Source: Clostridia bacterium
GTDB taxonomy: Bacteria; Bacillota; Clostridia; Oscillospirales; Acutalibacteraceae
DNA length: 63,133 bases
Direction of reading: 5' to 3'
Assembly: GCA_017415515.1 (NCBI GenBank)
Contig: JAFQGI010000002.1
Coordinates: 1 to 63,133, forward strand
In this document: positions 1-9,597 of the stretch, one piece after another
How positions within the stretch are numbered: position 1 is the first letter of the stretch
How the letters are laid out: the number at the start of each line of letters is the position of its first letter
Position numbers and translations under genes: made by a program
The notes under the pieces: model-generated
Told to the model about the DNA's origin: nothing
Seen by the model: the letters and a program-made list of their open reading frames with translations, nothing else
Database searches by the model: none

Positions 1-4
1 GAGA

Positions 5-111
5 TTTTGAAAAGAGCAGATTTTTGTTCAGCCGCGGCAAAAACGCAGCGAATACTGTATGTATTCGCGAGTATTTTAACAAAGGATGAGCGAAAATCCG
101 CCTTTTCAAAA
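5..111 (+). other. Structured dyad element at left edge
   Basis: A nested set of inverted repeats. TTTTGAAAAG (5-14) pairs with CTTTTCAAAA (102-111). GCAGATTTT (16-24) pairs with AAAATCCGC (93-101) apart from one mismatch. TTTGTT (23-28) can pair with AACAAA (78-83). GCGAATAC (48-55) pairs with GTATTCGC (61-68) around a five-base loop. The whole folds as one long arm with an apical hairpin. It lies just upstream of the gene at 151 and could be a leader RNA or a copy of a dispersed palindromic repeat. An open frame runs through it into that gene but looks accidental. Confidence 0.5.
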
Positions 112-150
112 CGGAGTTCGGGTTTGACTGCTCACCCTAGGAGGGATCGT

Positions 151-810
151 ATGAAAAAAGGCTATGCCATCGCCATCGTGTGTCTTTTGCTGGCGCTGTG
201 CGTGCTGGGCGGACTGATCTATTTCGATCTGTTCCACGAACAAGACAAAGGCGACACAACCGTCAATCCCGCGGATTTCGCCCAAGCAATGCAGGACATC
301 GAGGATAGCAAGACGGTGGGCAGCCACGTTTGGATCCTGCCCGATCCCGACGGAGAACCGCAATTATTCCGCTACGATAAGCCGTTGACCTTCACCCCCG
401 AAATTCTCAAAGAGAAGAAGGCGGCGCTGCTGCACACCACCCTTAAAACGGAATACGTCACCCACGAGGGTTATTACGAACTGTACTACGACAACGGATG
501 GAAGCCGGAGTTGACCGACGGCAAACCGGTGATGTACGTGGAGGAAACCACCTACCACTATGAGAGTATGGACAGTGCCGAGGTGGTGATCGGCCCGGCG
601 GATGAGCGCATCGACCCCACCGCCGAACAACTGGATGCGGTCAAGACGATGATCGAAGAGCGTTTGGCGGCAAACCACATCACCGATGGTAAGGCTGTCA
701 TCACCGGCTTTGCCTCCTACGAGGATGCAAAGGGGGTTGCTGACCTGATCACCAGCGGCTCCTTGCCGTTTGAGATCACCGTCGTTCAACAGCCGAATAT
801 CTATCACTAA
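151..810 (+). CDS. Membrane-anchored hypothetical protein
   Basis: A 219-residue protein that I do not recognise. It starts M-K-K-G-Y followed by a hydrophobic segment at about residues 5-26, so it is probably anchored in the membrane with its body outside; there is no lipobox Cys. The rest is soluble, with a Tyr-rich middle (EGYYELYYDNGW) and a charged C-terminal half. The reading frame is open further upstream to position 7, but the ATG at 151 follows a good Shine-Dalgarno (AGGAGGG at 139-145) and begins the signal-like segment, so it is preferred. It converges on secA, with a shared terminator between them. Confidence 0.7.
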   Translation: MKKGYAIAIVCLLLALCVLGGLIYFDLFHEQDKGDTTVNPADFAQAMQDIEDSKTVGSHVWILPDPDGEPQLFRYDKPLTFTPEILKEKKAALLHTTLKTEYVTHEGYYELYYDNGWKPELTDGKPVMYVEETTYHYESMDSAEVVIGPADERIDPTAEQLDAVKTMIEERLAANHITDGKAVITGFASYEDAKGVADLITSGSLPFEITVVQQPNIYH

Positions 811-814
811 CACA

Positions 815-856
815 AACAACAGCCGATTGCGAAACGCAATCGGCTGTTGTTTTGTT
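815..856. terminator. Bidirectional intrinsic terminator
   Basis: A 17-bp perfect stem (815-831 with 835-851) and a three-base loop, with T-rich flanks on both strands. It serves the gene ending at 810 and secA, which converge here. Confidence 0.85.
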
Positions 857-859
857 TTC

Positions 860-3589
860 TTATCTGCCGCAGCACTGCTTATACTTCTTGCCGCTGCCGC
901 AAGGGCAGGGGTCGTTACGACCGATCTTCTGGGCGGCAGTCTTACGCACCGGCTGCTTCTTGTCGGTGCCGTCGGCGGAGGTGCCGGTCTCCTTGGCCAC
1001 TTGCTTACGCTGAGGCTCCTGCTGAGAGCGCAGCTGCACCGTCAGCACCGCACGAGCGGTATCCTCGCGGATGGCGGCCACCATCTGCTCGAACATATCG
1101 AAGCCCTCGTTGCGATACACCACCACGGGGTCGTGCTGACCGATGGCGCGCAGATGGATGCCACGGCGCAGTTCGTCCATATTGTCGATGTGATCCATCC
1201 AATAGCGATCCACCGTCTGCAACAGCATCACGCGCTCGATCTCCCGCATCAGCTTGTCGCCGTACTGCTCCTCCTTGGCGGCGTAGATCTTCATGGCACG
1301 CTCGGTGAGCAACTCGGTGATCTCGCTGTTCTCCATATCCTCCAAATACTGAGGCTCGTAACGGAAATCCTCGTCGGTGCACAGCCAACCGCGATAATAG
1401 CTGCGCAGACCGTCCAAATTCCACTTTTCGTGGTCCTCGTCGCCGCAATACATACCCACGTTGTCGGCGATGGACTGCTCCACCATCTTCACCACGCTGT
1501 CGTGGACGTTGCCGTCCGCCAGCACAGTGTCACGCTGACCGTAGATGACCTCACGCTGTTTGTTCATCACGTCGTCGTATTTCAGCACGTCACGGCGGAT
1601 GCCGAAGTTGCGCTCCTCCAAACGGCGCTGAGCGCTCTCCACCGCGCCGGACAGCATCTTGGCCTCGATGGGGGTGTCCTCGTCGATGCCCAGCATATTC
1701 ATCATGGCGTCCACGCGGGAGCCGCCGAACAGACGCATCAGGTCGTCCTCCAGCGACAGATAGAAGCGGGTGGCGCCGGGGTCGCCCTGACGACCGGCAC
1801 GACCGCGCAACTGGTTGTCGATACGGCGGGATTCGTGACGCTCGGTGCCCAAAATATAGAGGCCGCCCGCCTCACGCACCGCGTCTGCCTCGGGACGAAT
1901 CTGCTCTTTGTACTTGTCGTTCAGCTCGCCAAACAGCTTGCGAGCCTCCAAGATCTCGGTGTCGTCGGTCTCACCGTAGGCGGTGGACTCGGCGATCAGC
2001 TCCTCGGGGATGCCCATGCGGCGCATCTCCGCCTTAGCCAAAAACTCGGAGTTACCGCCCAGCATAATATCGGTACCACGACCGGCCATGTTGGTGGCGA
2101 TGGTGACCGCGCCCAGTTTACCTGCCTGAGCCACGATCTCCGCCTCTTTCTCGTGATACTTGGCGTTGAGCACCTCATGAGGGATGCCGGTGCGCTTTAA
2201 CAGCTTGGACAACAGCTCGGACTTCTCGATGGAAATGGTACCCACCAGCACCGGCTGCTTGCGGGAGTGGCACTCTTGGATCTGCTCGATGATGGCACGG
2301 AATTTGCCCGCCTCGGTCTTGTAAATGACGTCGGGATTATCCTCACGGATGACCGGCTTGTTGGTGGGGATCTCCACCACGTCCAGATGGTAGATCTGGT
2401 TAAACTCCATCTCCTCGGTCATGGCGGTACCGGTCATACCGGACAGTTTCTTATACAGACGGAAGAAATTCTGGAAGGTGATGGTGGCCAGGGTCTTGCT
2501 CTCCCGCTCCACCTTGACGCCTTCCTTCGCCTCGATGGCCTGATGCAGACCCTCGTTGTAGCGGCGACCGAACATAATACGACCGGTGAACTCGTCCACG
2601 ATGAGCACCTGTCCGTCCTTCACCACGTAATCCACGTCACGCTGCATAATGCCGCGGGCTTTAATGGCCTGGTTGATGTGGTGCAGCAGGGTGACGTTCT
2701 CGGAGTCCATCAGGTTCTCCACCTTGAAATAAGCCTCCGCCTTAGCCACGCCGGACTGGGTCAGGGTGGCGGTGCGAGCCTTTTCGTCCACGATGTAGTC
2801 GCCGTCGACGGTGTCCTGCTCCTCTTTCTCGTTCATTTCCTTGATGCGGAACACTTTCAGCTTCTTGGCGAACTCGTCCGCCACGTTATACAGCTCGGTG
2901 GATTTGTCGCCCTGGCCGGAGATGATCAGGGGGGTACGGGCTTCATCAATGAGGATGGAGTCCACCTCGTCCACGATGGCGAAATGGTGACCGCGCTGCA
3001 CTTTGTCCTCCTGATGCACCACCATATTGTCACGCAGATAATCAAAGCCCAGCTCGTTGTTGGTGCCGTAGGTGATGTCGGCGGCATAGGCGGCACGGCG
3101 CTGTGCCTTGTCCAGATCGTGGCAGATCAGACCCACCGACAGACCCAAGTAACGGTATACCTTGCCCATCCACTCGCTATCGCGGCGAGCCAGATAGTCG
3201 TTGACGGTGACGATGTGCACGCCCTTGCCGGTCAAGGCATTCAGGTAGGCGGGCAGAGTCGCCACCAGAGTCTTACCCTCACCGGTGCGCATCTCGGCAA
3301 TGCGGCCCTGATGCAGGATGATGCCGCCGATGACCTGCACGGGGAAATGCTTCATCCCCAGCACACGCCAAGAGGCCTCACGGCAGACGGCGTAGGCATC
3401 GGGAAGGATGTCGTCTAAGGTTTCCCCCGCCGCCAAATGATCCCGCAGGATGTTGGTCTGGTTGCGGAGAGTCGCCTCATCCATGGCGGCGTAGGTCTCC
3501 TCCAACGCCAGCACCTTATCCGCAAGCGGGCGCACCTTTTTGATTTCCTTTTGGCTGTAATCGCCGAAAATCTTTTTGAGCAAAGACAT
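860..3589 (-). CDS. secA: Preprotein translocase ATPase SecA
   Basis: The 909-residue motor of the Sec pathway, which drives unfolded preproteins through SecYEG at the membrane. The sequence shows the start M-S-L-L-K-K-I-F-G, Walker A MRTGEGKT (100-107), the DEVDS box (207-211) followed by [13 protein letters not shown], the second-helicase-lobe motif [12 protein letters not shown], and [11 protein letters not shown]. The C-terminus is the zinc-binding, SecB-contact type [13 protein letters not shown]. Length is normal for Firmicutes without large insertions. It is transcribed alone from its own promoter and ends at the shared terminator. The many lipoprotein and signal-peptide genes in this window would depend on it. 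Confidence 0.98.
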   Translation of the reverse strand: MSLLKKIFGDYSQKEIKKVRPLADKVLALEETYAAMDEATLRNQTNILRDHLAAGETLDDILPDAYAVCREASWRVLGMKHFPVQVIGGIILHQGRIAEMRTGEGKTLVATLPAYLNALTGKGVHIVTVNDYLARRDSEWMGKVYRYLGLSVGLICHDLDKAQRRAAYAADITYGTNNELGFDYLRDNMVVHQEDKVQRGHHFAIVDEVDSILIDEARTPLIISGQGDKSTELYNVADEFAKKLKVFRIKEMNEKEEQDTVDGDYIVDEKARTATLTQSGVAKAEAYFKVENLMDSENVTLLHHINQAIKARGIMQRDVDYVVKDGQVLIVDEFTGRIMFGRRYNEGLHQAIEAKEGVKVERESKTLATITFQNFFRLYKKLSGMTGTAMTEEMEFNQIYHLDVVEIPTNKPVIREDNPDVIYKTEAGKFRAIIEQIQECHSRKQPVLVGTISIEKSELLSKLLKRTGIPHEVLNAKYHEKEAEIVAQAGKLGAVTIATNMAGRGTDIMLGGNSEFLAKAEMRRMGIPEELIAESTAYGETDDTEILEARKLFGELNDKYKEQIRPEADAVREAGGLYILGTERHESRRIDNQLRGRAGRQGDPGATRFYLSLEDDLMRLFGGSRVDAMMNMLGIDEDTPIEAKMLSGAVESAQRRLEERNFGIRRDVLKYDDVMNKQREVIYGQRDTVLADGNVHDSVVKMVEQSIADNVGMYCGDEDHEKWNLDGLRSYYRGWLCTDEDFRYEPQYLEDMENSEITELLTERAMKIYAAKEEQYGDKLMREIERVMLLQTVDRYWMDHIDNMDELRRGIHLRAIGQHDPVVVYRNEGFDMFEQMVAAIREDTARAVLTVQLRSQQEPQRKQVAKETGTSADGTDKKQPVRKTAAQKIGRNDPCPCGSGKKYKQCCGR

Positions 3590-3640
3590 ATATGGTCAAA
3601 CCTTTCCTGAAAAAGTATATAAAAACACAGATTAAAATTT

Positions 3641-3669
3641 ATTATATCATATTATTTCGCCCTTGGCAA
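3641..3669 (-). promoter_or_regulatory. Promoter of secA
   Basis: On the minus strand, -35 TTGCCA (3664-3669), 17-base spacer, -10 TATAAT (3641-3646), about 50 bases before the secA start. Confidence 0.7.
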
Positions 3670-3707
3670 CCGCCAAAGGGTAAAATTTGTGTGAACGGGA
3701 AACCATC

Positions 3708-3736
3708 TTGCATATTTCGACACGATGTGCTATACT
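3708..3736 (+). promoter_or_regulatory. Promoter of the LCP gene
   Basis: -35 TTGCAT (3708-3713), 17-base spacer, -10 TATACT (3731-3736). The start codon is 35 bases further on. It is divergent from the secA promoter. Confidence 0.75.
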
Positions 3737-3770
3737 GGGGGCAACCCCAAATTTGGAGGAGGAAGCAATT

Positions 3771-4970
3771 GTGAAAATGAAAAAATGGCTGTCTTTTTTA
3801 TTAGCGCTGACTATGCTCCTGTGTTTGTGCGCCTGTGGCGACGACAGCAAAAAAGAGGAGACAAAAACATCCAAAACCACTATCACTACCAAGTCCGATG
3901 ATAAGAATCAACCAATCATAGACGATAAATTCAACGGCGAAGATCTTAACATCAACACCGAGCTCCCCACCCCCCGCATCGTAAACATCGCTCTGTTTGG
4001 CTTGGATGAGCGCGGCGAAACTGACGAAACGCTGACCGCCAACGGCAAAAGCAAAACCTATCACTCGGATGCCGTGATGATCCTCACCATCGACCGCCGC
4101 GATAGCAGCAACCCCAAAATCAAACTGTCTTCCATTGCCCGTGACACTTTGGTGTACGTAGAGGGCTACAACAGCAAAAACAGTATGACTAAGTTGACTT
4201 ATGCCTTCCAATACGGCTATAACAAAGCCAGAAGTGAAGACCAGGAGAGAAGATACACGCAGGAAGACTACAAAAACGCCGGTGCCAAAGCCGCCGTCAA
4301 AGCCCTGAACTACAATTTCCACATGAACATTACCAATTACGCTTATTTAGGTTTTATGGAGTTTGCGGATATCATCGACTATATCGGCGGCGTCACCATT
4401 AACGTACAGCAACGTGAACTGAACGAGATGAACAAGCACATTCGTTCCGCCAATGTCGAATGTGCTTTGGAGGTGAAAGAACTGAGCCAAGCCGGCGAGC
4501 AGGTGCTCAACGGTGGACAAGCGTTGGCTTATTGCCGTATTCGTAAGATCGACTCCGACTTAAAGCGCACCCAGCGTTGCCGCGACGTGCTGACGGCGGC
4601 ATATAACAAAGTCAAGACCATCCCCATTAACAAGCTGCCGGAACTGGTGAGTCAATTATTAAGCATCTGCCACACCAACTTAACCAAGGAAGAACTGTTA
4701 GAAATCGGCACCTGGGCGGTGATCAATTCCCCCGAGATTCTCAACTATACCCTGCCGGATAAGAGCGTGCAAGCCGATTGGATTTGGGCAGGAGTCCACC
4801 CCGATTACAACTGGGTGTGGATTTATGACTTGGACTATGCTTCTGCGTTACTGATCGATTTTATCTACGATAAAAACACCGCCGCAGATTTGCCTAAGCC
4901 CACCATGCCCAACGAGCCCATGATAACAGCGGCGCCCCGAACCTCTTCAACCACCATCGCAACGAACTGA
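3771..4970 (+). CDS. LytR-CpsA-Psr (LCP) family protein
   Basis: LCP proteins act outside the membrane and transfer undecaprenyl-linked polymers such as teichoic acid or capsule onto peptidoglycan. This 399-residue protein has a signal segment ending in a lipobox-like L-C-A-C, a charged linker, and the LCP core: NIALFGLDER, then SDAVMILTIDRR, then KLSSIARDTLVYV (the conserved Arg-Asp), a central GGVTINV, and near the end ALAYCRIRKIDSDLKRTQRC, which matches the usual R-x-R and D-x-x-R-x-x-R-Q motif. The C-terminus is a Pro/Thr-rich tail. GTG 3771 is chosen because GGAGGAGGA ends seven bases before it; the in-frame ATG at 3777 is the alternative. It is monocistronic. Confidence 0.88.
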   Translation: MKMKKWLSFLLALTMLLCLCACGDDSKKEETKTSKTTITTKSDDKNQPIIDDKFNGEDLNINTELPTPRIVNIALFGLDERGETDETLTANGKSKTYHSDAVMILTIDRRDSSNPKIKLSSIARDTLVYVEGYNSKNSMTKLTYAFQYGYNKARSEDQERRYTQEDYKNAGAKAAVKALNYNFHMNITNYAYLGFMEFADIIDYIGGVTINVQQRELNEMNKHIRSANVECALEVKELSQAGEQVLNGGQALAYCRIRKIDSDLKRTQRCRDVLTAAYNKVKTIPINKLPELVSQLLSICHTNLTKEELLEIGTWAVINSPEILNYTLPDKSVQADWIWAGVHPDYNWVWIYDLDYASALLIDFIYDKNTAADLPKPTMPNEPMITAAPRTSSTTIATN

Positions 4971-4973
4971 CAA

Positions 4974-5010
4974 AAAAGAGCCGACCCGTGCGGGTCGGCT
5001 CTTTTGTTTT
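4974..5010 (+). terminator. Terminator after the LCP gene
   Basis: AAAGAGCCGACCCG stem with a two-base loop, followed by CTTTTGTTTTG. Because the stem is flanked by A on the left, it can also serve the convergent gene ending at 5016. Confidence 0.85.
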
Positions 5011-5015
5011 GCTTA

Positions 5016-6329
5016 TCAGAATCCGCCGTAAAGGCTCATTAAGATCAGCTCTGCCCACAGGTCGTTGACCTGACACTTGGCATTCTCCACGTAGGTGATG
5101 TCCACGGTTTCGGTAGAGGTCTGTCCCTGAGGATGGATCTCGTCGGCAGGGTAAACGTTCTCGTCGGTCATCTTGACCACCATACCCGCGTCGTTGTATT
5201 CACGGATGGTGGTGTAGAGATAGCCTCTGGAGTTGACGTTTTGATCCTTCACGAGGCGACCTTGATCGTCGTAGGTGTAGAATCTTTCGCTGGTGGAGGT
5301 GTCGGAGACGGATACGTATTTCACCAAGCGGTTTTGGTCATCGTACTCCCACGTCTTCTGCTCACCGTGGAAAGAGGTGGACGCCGTCAAACGGCCTTGC
5401 TCGTCGTAGGTGAAGGTGGCGGTTCTCTGCTTGCCCTCCATACCGGTGCTTGTCACCTTGACGATGCGACCGTCCGCATCCTTTTCCGCCATATATTCCG
5501 CACCACCGGCTTCTGCGGACATACCATAGCTCCACGCCAACCCATCCTTGGGGTTGTAGGGGCAGAAATTGTAATTGACATTGCCGCTGTCGGAGACCGA
5601 CATCTTCATCATCACGTTGCCGTTGGGATAGTAGAAATAGCGGGTCTGGGTCTCCTTGCCGGCGGAGTTGATCTCCACCGCGGTGACGATCTTGCCGTCG
5701 TCGTCGTAGGTGTAGGTAGCCGTGCTTTCCCGATCCTCTTGGTCGTCGGCGACGTATTCCGTCTTCTTGGATATGCAGTTGCCGTGGTCATCGTACGTGT
5801 AGACGTAGGTGTAGTTGGGGTATTCCTCGCGGATGCGGTTACCCTTTTCGTCATACTCGTAAATGACGTAGCTCTCGCCGTCGCCAAAGCCGGAGTTGAT
5901 CATCTTGACCGTCCGTTCGGCGGGATACTCAAACCGCATACGGTTCTCCTCCGACTCCTCCCCGTCGGTGACGGTGCGCACCAAGGTGGCGGGACGCTTC
6001 TCAGCGTCAAAGGTGACCTCCATCCGCAGATCGGAACGATCGCCGTCGCTCTGTTGCTCATAGCCGGTCATCACCGCGCCGTTTGCCGTCCACTCGATGG
6101 AGGTGATCACCTCTTCGGTATCGTTTTGATCGCCACTCTTATCGGTGGATACGTAATGGTAGCCGCCCAGCAGTTCTTTGGCGGTGGGGTCGACGGTGAT
6201 GGCGGTGTCCGGATTGTCCTTGTTGCCGCCCTTGTCACCGCTCTCTTCCTTTTTATCCGCCGTGCCGCAGGAGCACAGCAGACACAAAAGCAGACACATC
6301 ATCAGGAATACGGATAACGCTTTTTTCAT
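5016..6329 (-). CDS. Lipoprotein with YD/RHS-like repeats
   Basis: A 437-residue surface lipoprotein. Residues 1-20 form a signal with lipobox L-L-C-S-C, followed by a charged linker. The body holds repeated units of the type Y-x-Y-D-x-x-G-[NR]-[IL], for example YEYDEKGNRI, YTYDDHGNCI, YTYDDDGKIV, FTYDEQGRLT, WEYDDQNRLV and YTYDDQGRLV. That is the YD-repeat pattern of RHS-type beta-structures, but there is no RHS core or toxin tip. Start: ATG at 6329 behind AAGGAGGA. A second protein of this kind lies at 56342. The exact role is unknown; it is probably an exposed binding or structural protein. Confidence 0.75.
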   Translation of the reverse strand: MKKALSVFLMMCLLLCLLCSCGTADKKEESGDKGGNKDNPDTAITVDPTAKELLGGYHYVSTDKSGDQNDTEEVITSIEWTANGAVMTGYEQQSDGDRSDLRMEVTFDAEKRPATLVRTVTDGEESEENRMRFEYPAERTVKMINSGFGDGESYVIYEYDEKGNRIREEYPNYTYVYTYDDHGNCISKKTEYVADDQEDRESTATYTYDDDGKIVTAVEINSAGKETQTRYFYYPNGNVMMKMSVSDSGNVNYNFCPYNPKDGLAWSYGMSAEAGGAEYMAEKDADGRIVKVTSTGMEGKQRTATFTYDEQGRLTASTSFHGEQKTWEYDDQNRLVKYVSVSDTSTSERFYTYDDQGRLVKDQNVNSRGYLYTTIREYNDAGMVVKMTDENVYPADEIHPQGQTSTETVDITYVENAKCQVNDLWAELILMSLYGGF

Positions 6330-6344
6330 ACCACATCCTCCTTC

Positions 6345-7031
6345 TTACGGCTCACGGGTGGTCAGATACCACACCGAGCGCTCAATGGAATCCTTAGAGT
6401 TGCCCCAGTCGTTGTTGCCGGCGTTGGAGTGGTCGTACATCCCGCAGAAATGGTGCACGTCCTCCCGCAGAGTGGCGAGATAATTCTTTGCCAGCAGAGA
6501 AGCGGCTTTGGCAAAATCCGGCTGCGCCTTTTTACTCATGGCGCCGGCGGAAGCCTCCACCAAGGCGGCAAAATGAGGCAGGCAGAGGCTGTCCTGCCGC
6601 TCGAACAGGTCGCGGAACTCCTTTTGCCCCTCCCAGGTGCGGCAGACGGTGGCCAGCATCTTCGCCATGGCATCCTCCATCTGCTCGCAGACGTAGCAGG
6701 TGGACAAAGCGGCGGCGGCATCCTTGGCCTGCTTTTTCGCATTCTTCCCCATAAAAGAGCCGCTGAAAACCTGCCGTTCCAGCTCCTCCAAACGGCTCTC
6801 CATAGTCAGCGCCACCGACAGGCGGTTGCGCTGACCCAGCATCTGGCGATAGTGGGTGAGGCAGAAGCCTTTTTGGTTGGTTTCGATGCGGATGTCCGGC
6901 TCCATCATAGCCGCACCCGTTATGTATTCCACCGCCCGCTTCTCCAAGGTGTTGCGCAGGCGGCAAATGGGACAGCCGTCCCCCTCCTCGAACACCTCGG
7001 CAACGGGAATATTGGTAATATCGTAACGCAT
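6345..7031 (-). CDS. DUF6062-type Cys-motif protein
   Basis: A 228-residue cytoplasmic protein of unknown function, matching from memory the Clostridia family DUF6062. Visible features are GCPICRLRNTLEKRAVEY near the N-terminus, FCLTHYRQM, a central C-Y-V-C, and SLCLPHFAAL. This arrangement of Cys and His pairs suggests metal or Fe-S binding. The frame is open upstream, but ATG at 7031 starts the conserved N-D-I-P-V-x-E-V-F segment and follows AGAGAGG. It lies 13 bases downstream of ymdB and is probably cotranscribed with it. Confidence 0.7.
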   Translation of the reverse strand: MRYDITNIPVAEVFEEGDGCPICRLRNTLEKRAVEYITGAAMMEPDIRIETNQKGFCLTHYRQMLGQRNRLSVALTMESRLEELERQVFSGSFMGKNAKKQAKDAAAALSTCYVCEQMEDAMAKMLATVCRTWEGQKEFRDLFERQDSLCLPHFAALVEASAGAMSKKAQPDFAKAASLLAKNYLATLREDVHHFCGMYDHSNAGNNDWGNSKDSIERSVWYLTTREP

Positions 7032-7044
7032 AAGGATACCTCTC

Positions 7045-7812
7045 TTACACTCGGATTCGTTTGACCGCCACGCATTTGCCGGTGGCATCGTCCAGGGTGA
7101 ACAGCACGCCGTCCATGGCACAGGGTCCCTCGGCGGTGGCAAAGCGCACCGGCAGTTTGGTGCGCATTTTCTCGATGGACAGCTCGGTGCGCACCCCCAG
7201 ACAGGAGTTCGTCGGGCCGGTCATTCCCACGTCGGTGATAAAGCCGGTGCCACCCTCCAAAACCTGCTCGTCGGCGGTGGCCACGTGGGTGTGGGTGCCG
7301 AACAGCGCCGAGATCCGACCGTCGGCATAGCCCGCCAATGCCCGCTTTTCCGCCGTGGCTTCGGCGTGAAAATCCACGATGCAGAACTTGGGATTTCCCG
7401 CCTCTTTCAGCAGCGCATCCAGCGCTTCAAAGGGGGATGTAAGCGCTTCCATATACACCGTGCCCTGCAAATTGATCACCGCCACCTGATAGCGACCGCG
7501 GTCCACGGTGGTGATGCCACGGCCGGGGGTGCCGGCAGGCAGATTGGCGGGGCGGAGCAGAAACGCGTTCTCCTCCAACAGCTCGTACACTTCGTGGCGG
7601 CGGAAGGTGTGGTTGCCGCCGGTGATCACGTCGGCACCGGCATCGAAAATGTGTTTGGCAGATACCGGCGTGATGCCGTTGCCGTCGGCGCTGTTCTCAC
7701 CGTTGACGATGCACACGTCCACCGAAAGCTCCCGCTTCACACGAGGCAGGTGCGCTTGCAAGTGGCGACAGCCGATGGCTCCCACCACGTCACCGATACA
7801 CAGGATCTTCAT
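7045..7812 (-). CDS. ymdB: YmdB-family metallophosphoesterase
   Basis: A 255-residue member of the TIGR00282 family. In Bacillus the family hydrolyses 2',3'-cyclic nucleotides and influences biofilm and sporulation decisions. The metal-site motifs are all present: KILCIGDVVG at the N-terminus, VNGENSADG, TGGNHTFRR, VDFHAEATAEKRA, and GTHTHVATADE. The family length is about 260. Start ATG at 7812 follows an AGAGGA box. The previous gene on this strand is separated by a terminator at 7838-7863, so ymdB-DUF6062 may depend on read-through or on a promoter that I could not identify. Confidence 0.92.
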   Translation of the reverse strand: MKILCIGDVVGAIGCRHLQAHLPRVKRELSVDVCIVNGENSADGNGITPVSAKHIFDAGADVITGGNHTFRRHEVYELLEENAFLLRPANLPAGTPGRGITTVDRGRYQVAVINLQGTVYMEALTSPFEALDALLKEAGNPKFCIVDFHAEATAEKRALAGYADGRISALFGTHTHVATADEQVLEGGTGFITDVGMTGPTNSCLGVRTELSIEKMRTKLPVRFATAEGPCAMDGVLFTLDDATGKCVAVKRIRV

Positions 7813-7837
7813 AGAATTTTCCTCTTTCTATGAAAAA

Positions 7838-7863
7838 CGCGGAGCGGATAAACCGCTCCGCTG
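7838..7863 (-). terminator. Terminator after the FakA-like gene
   Basis: Minus-strand stem AGCGGAGCGG / CCGCTCCGC around a TTTAT loop, followed by GTTTTTCAT. It lies between the FakA-like gene and ymdB. Confidence 0.75.
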
Positions 7864-7871
7864 TTTTTCTT

Positions 7872-9557
7872 TTATTCAACAGAGATGAAATAGTAATACA
7901 CGGGCTGACCGCCGGGGATGGCAGACACGTCCACCTCCACGCCCATGCGGGCCATCTTACCGCGGATGTTCTCACACACCGCCTCAGCGTCCCGCTCGTT
8001 GACCTCATCGCCATAAATGACGGTGATGAAGTTGACGTCCTTATCCGACGCCAAACGGCCGCGAACCAGACGGCGAGCCAAACGGGGAGCCGCCACCATC
8101 ACATCGGTGTCCACAAAGGACAATTTGCCGTTATCCAGAGCCAAGATCTGACCCTCTTGGATCTTATGACCCTCGAAATCGCTGTCACGGGCGGCAAAGG
8201 TCACCGAACCGGTAGACACGTTGTCTGCCGCCTTCTGCATGGCGATCACATTATTGTCTGTGGTTTCATCGGGGTTAAAGGCCAGCATCGCCGCAATGCC
8301 CTGAGGGATGGTGCGGGTGGGCAGCACGACCACCTGACGGTCGGCCAGCGGCACCGCCTGCTCCGCAGCAAGAATGATATTCTTGTTGTTGGGCAGCACA
8401 AACACCGTCTTGGCGGGGGTGGCCTCTATGGCAGAGAGAATGTCGTCGGTGGAGGGGTTCATGGTCTGACCGCCGGACACCACCTGATCGCAAGCCAGGT
8501 CGTCATGGAACAGGCTGTGCAGACCGTCGCCTGCCGCCACAGCCACAAAGCCGTATTCATTCTCAGGCTCCACACGCTCCAGCTTGGGCACGGCGGCATC
8601 GGCGGCGGCATCCGCCTCGCCGACCCAGCCGGCATTCTCGTGCTGGATGCGCATATTCTCGATCTTGACGGTCTCAAACTGACCGTATTTGATGGCCTCT
8701 TCCAGCGCCTTGCCGGGGTGATTGGTGTGGACGTGGACCTTAATGATCTCCTCGTCATCCACCACCACGACACAGTCGCCGATGCTCTCCAAATAAGCAC
8801 GCAGGCTCAGGGGATCCCGCTTGCATTTGGGATCGCGACCCACGATAAACTCGGTGCAATACGCAAACTCGATGTCCTGCTCATAGCTGCCCACGGTGCT
8901 CTTTTGCGCCGCCTTGGCAGGAGCCGCCTGGGTGTCGCCGGCCACGATCTCGCCGCCCTTGAACACATCCAGCATAGCCTCAATAATGACGCAGAAGCCC
9001 TTACCGCCGGCGTCCACCACGCCCGCCTTTTTCAGCTGGGGCAGCAGGTCGGGGGTGCGCTCCAACGAGGCCTCCGCCTCGGTGCAGATGGCCTCCCATA
9101 CGGCGATGGGGTCTTTGTTTTTCTTCGCAAATTTCTTACCGGCCTCAGCCGCCTCGCGGGAGACGGTCAGAATGGTGCCTTCGGTGGGTTTCATAACAGC
9201 CTTATAGGCCGCCTCCACACCATAGGACAACGCCAACGCCAAATCGTTGCCGTCGGCCTCCTCTTTCCCTTTCAAGCCCTTGGAAAAGCCGCGGAACAAC
9301 AGAGAAAGAATCACACCGGAGTTGCCGCGGGCACCGCGCAGCAGAGCCGAAGAAGCCACGTCCGCCACCTCGGTAGCGGTAGGATTCTGCAAGCGGGACA
9401 GCTCACGGGCAGCATTGGAAATGGTCATGGACATATTGGTGCCGGTGTCACCATCCGGCACGGGGAATACGTTTAAGGCGTCAACCGCCTGCTTAACATT
9501 GGACAGCGCATGGGATGCAGAAATCATTGCATCCCGCAGCATAGATCCTTTAATCAA
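7872..9557 (-). CDS. fakA: FakA-like fatty acid kinase catalytic subunit (DAK2/DhaL-DegV type)
   Basis: A 561-residue protein. The N-terminal DAK2/DhaL domain has the ATP-site signature NVFPVPDGDTGTNMS, followed by LLRGARGNSGVILSLLFRG and TEGTILTVSREA. The middle and C-terminal parts match the YloV/FakA family (DAGGKGFCVIIEAM; VVVDDEEIIKVHVHTN; PNNKNIILAAEQA). FakA phosphorylates fatty acids carried by a FakB (DegV) protein for phospholipid synthesis; no FakB gene lies in this window. The start is the TTG at 9557, with AAGGAG eight bases before it, which gives the family-like start M-I-K-G-S-M-L-R-D-A. It follows the Gls24 gene, as in the Bacillus yloU-yloV pair. Confidence 0.87.
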   Translation of the reverse strand: MIKGSMLRDAMISASHALSNVKQAVDALNVFPVPDGDTGTNMSMTISNAARELSRLQNPTATEVADVASSALLRGARGNSGVILSLLFRGFSKGLKGKEEADGNDLALALSYGVEAAYKAVMKPTEGTILTVSREAAEAGKKFAKKNKDPIAVWEAICTEAEASLERTPDLLPQLKKAGVVDAGGKGFCVIIEAMLDVFKGGEIVAGDTQAAPAKAAQKSTVGSYEQDIEFAYCTEFIVGRDPKCKRDPLSLRAYLESIGDCVVVVDDEEIIKVHVHTNHPGKALEEAIKYGQFETVKIENMRIQHENAGWVGEADAAADAAVPKLERVEPENEYGFVAVAAGDGLHSLFHDDLACDQVVSGGQTMNPSTDDILSAIEATPAKTVFVLPNNKNIILAAEQAVPLADRQVVVLPTRTIPQGIAAMLAFNPDETTDNNVIAMQKAADNVSTGSVTFAARDSDFEGHKIQEGQILALDNGKLSFVDTDVMVAAPRLARRLVRGRLASDKDVNFITVIYGDEVNERDAEAVCENIRGKMARMGVEVDVSAIPGGQPVYYYFISVE

Positions 9558-9597
9558 ATGTAAGCACTCCTTTTCGCTTTGTTTGCATGCAGGCGGA

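Noticed and set aside
770-2200. A 476-codon open frame antisense to secA (and a similar one at 2267-3418)
   Set aside because: Shadow of the GC-rich secA gene: its translation is rich in His, Leu and Gln with no ribosome-binding site and no recognisable motif.
7830-9476. A 548-codon open frame antisense to the FakA-like gene
   Set aside because: His/Gly/Leu-rich antisense shadow; the minus-strand gene matches a known family along its full length.
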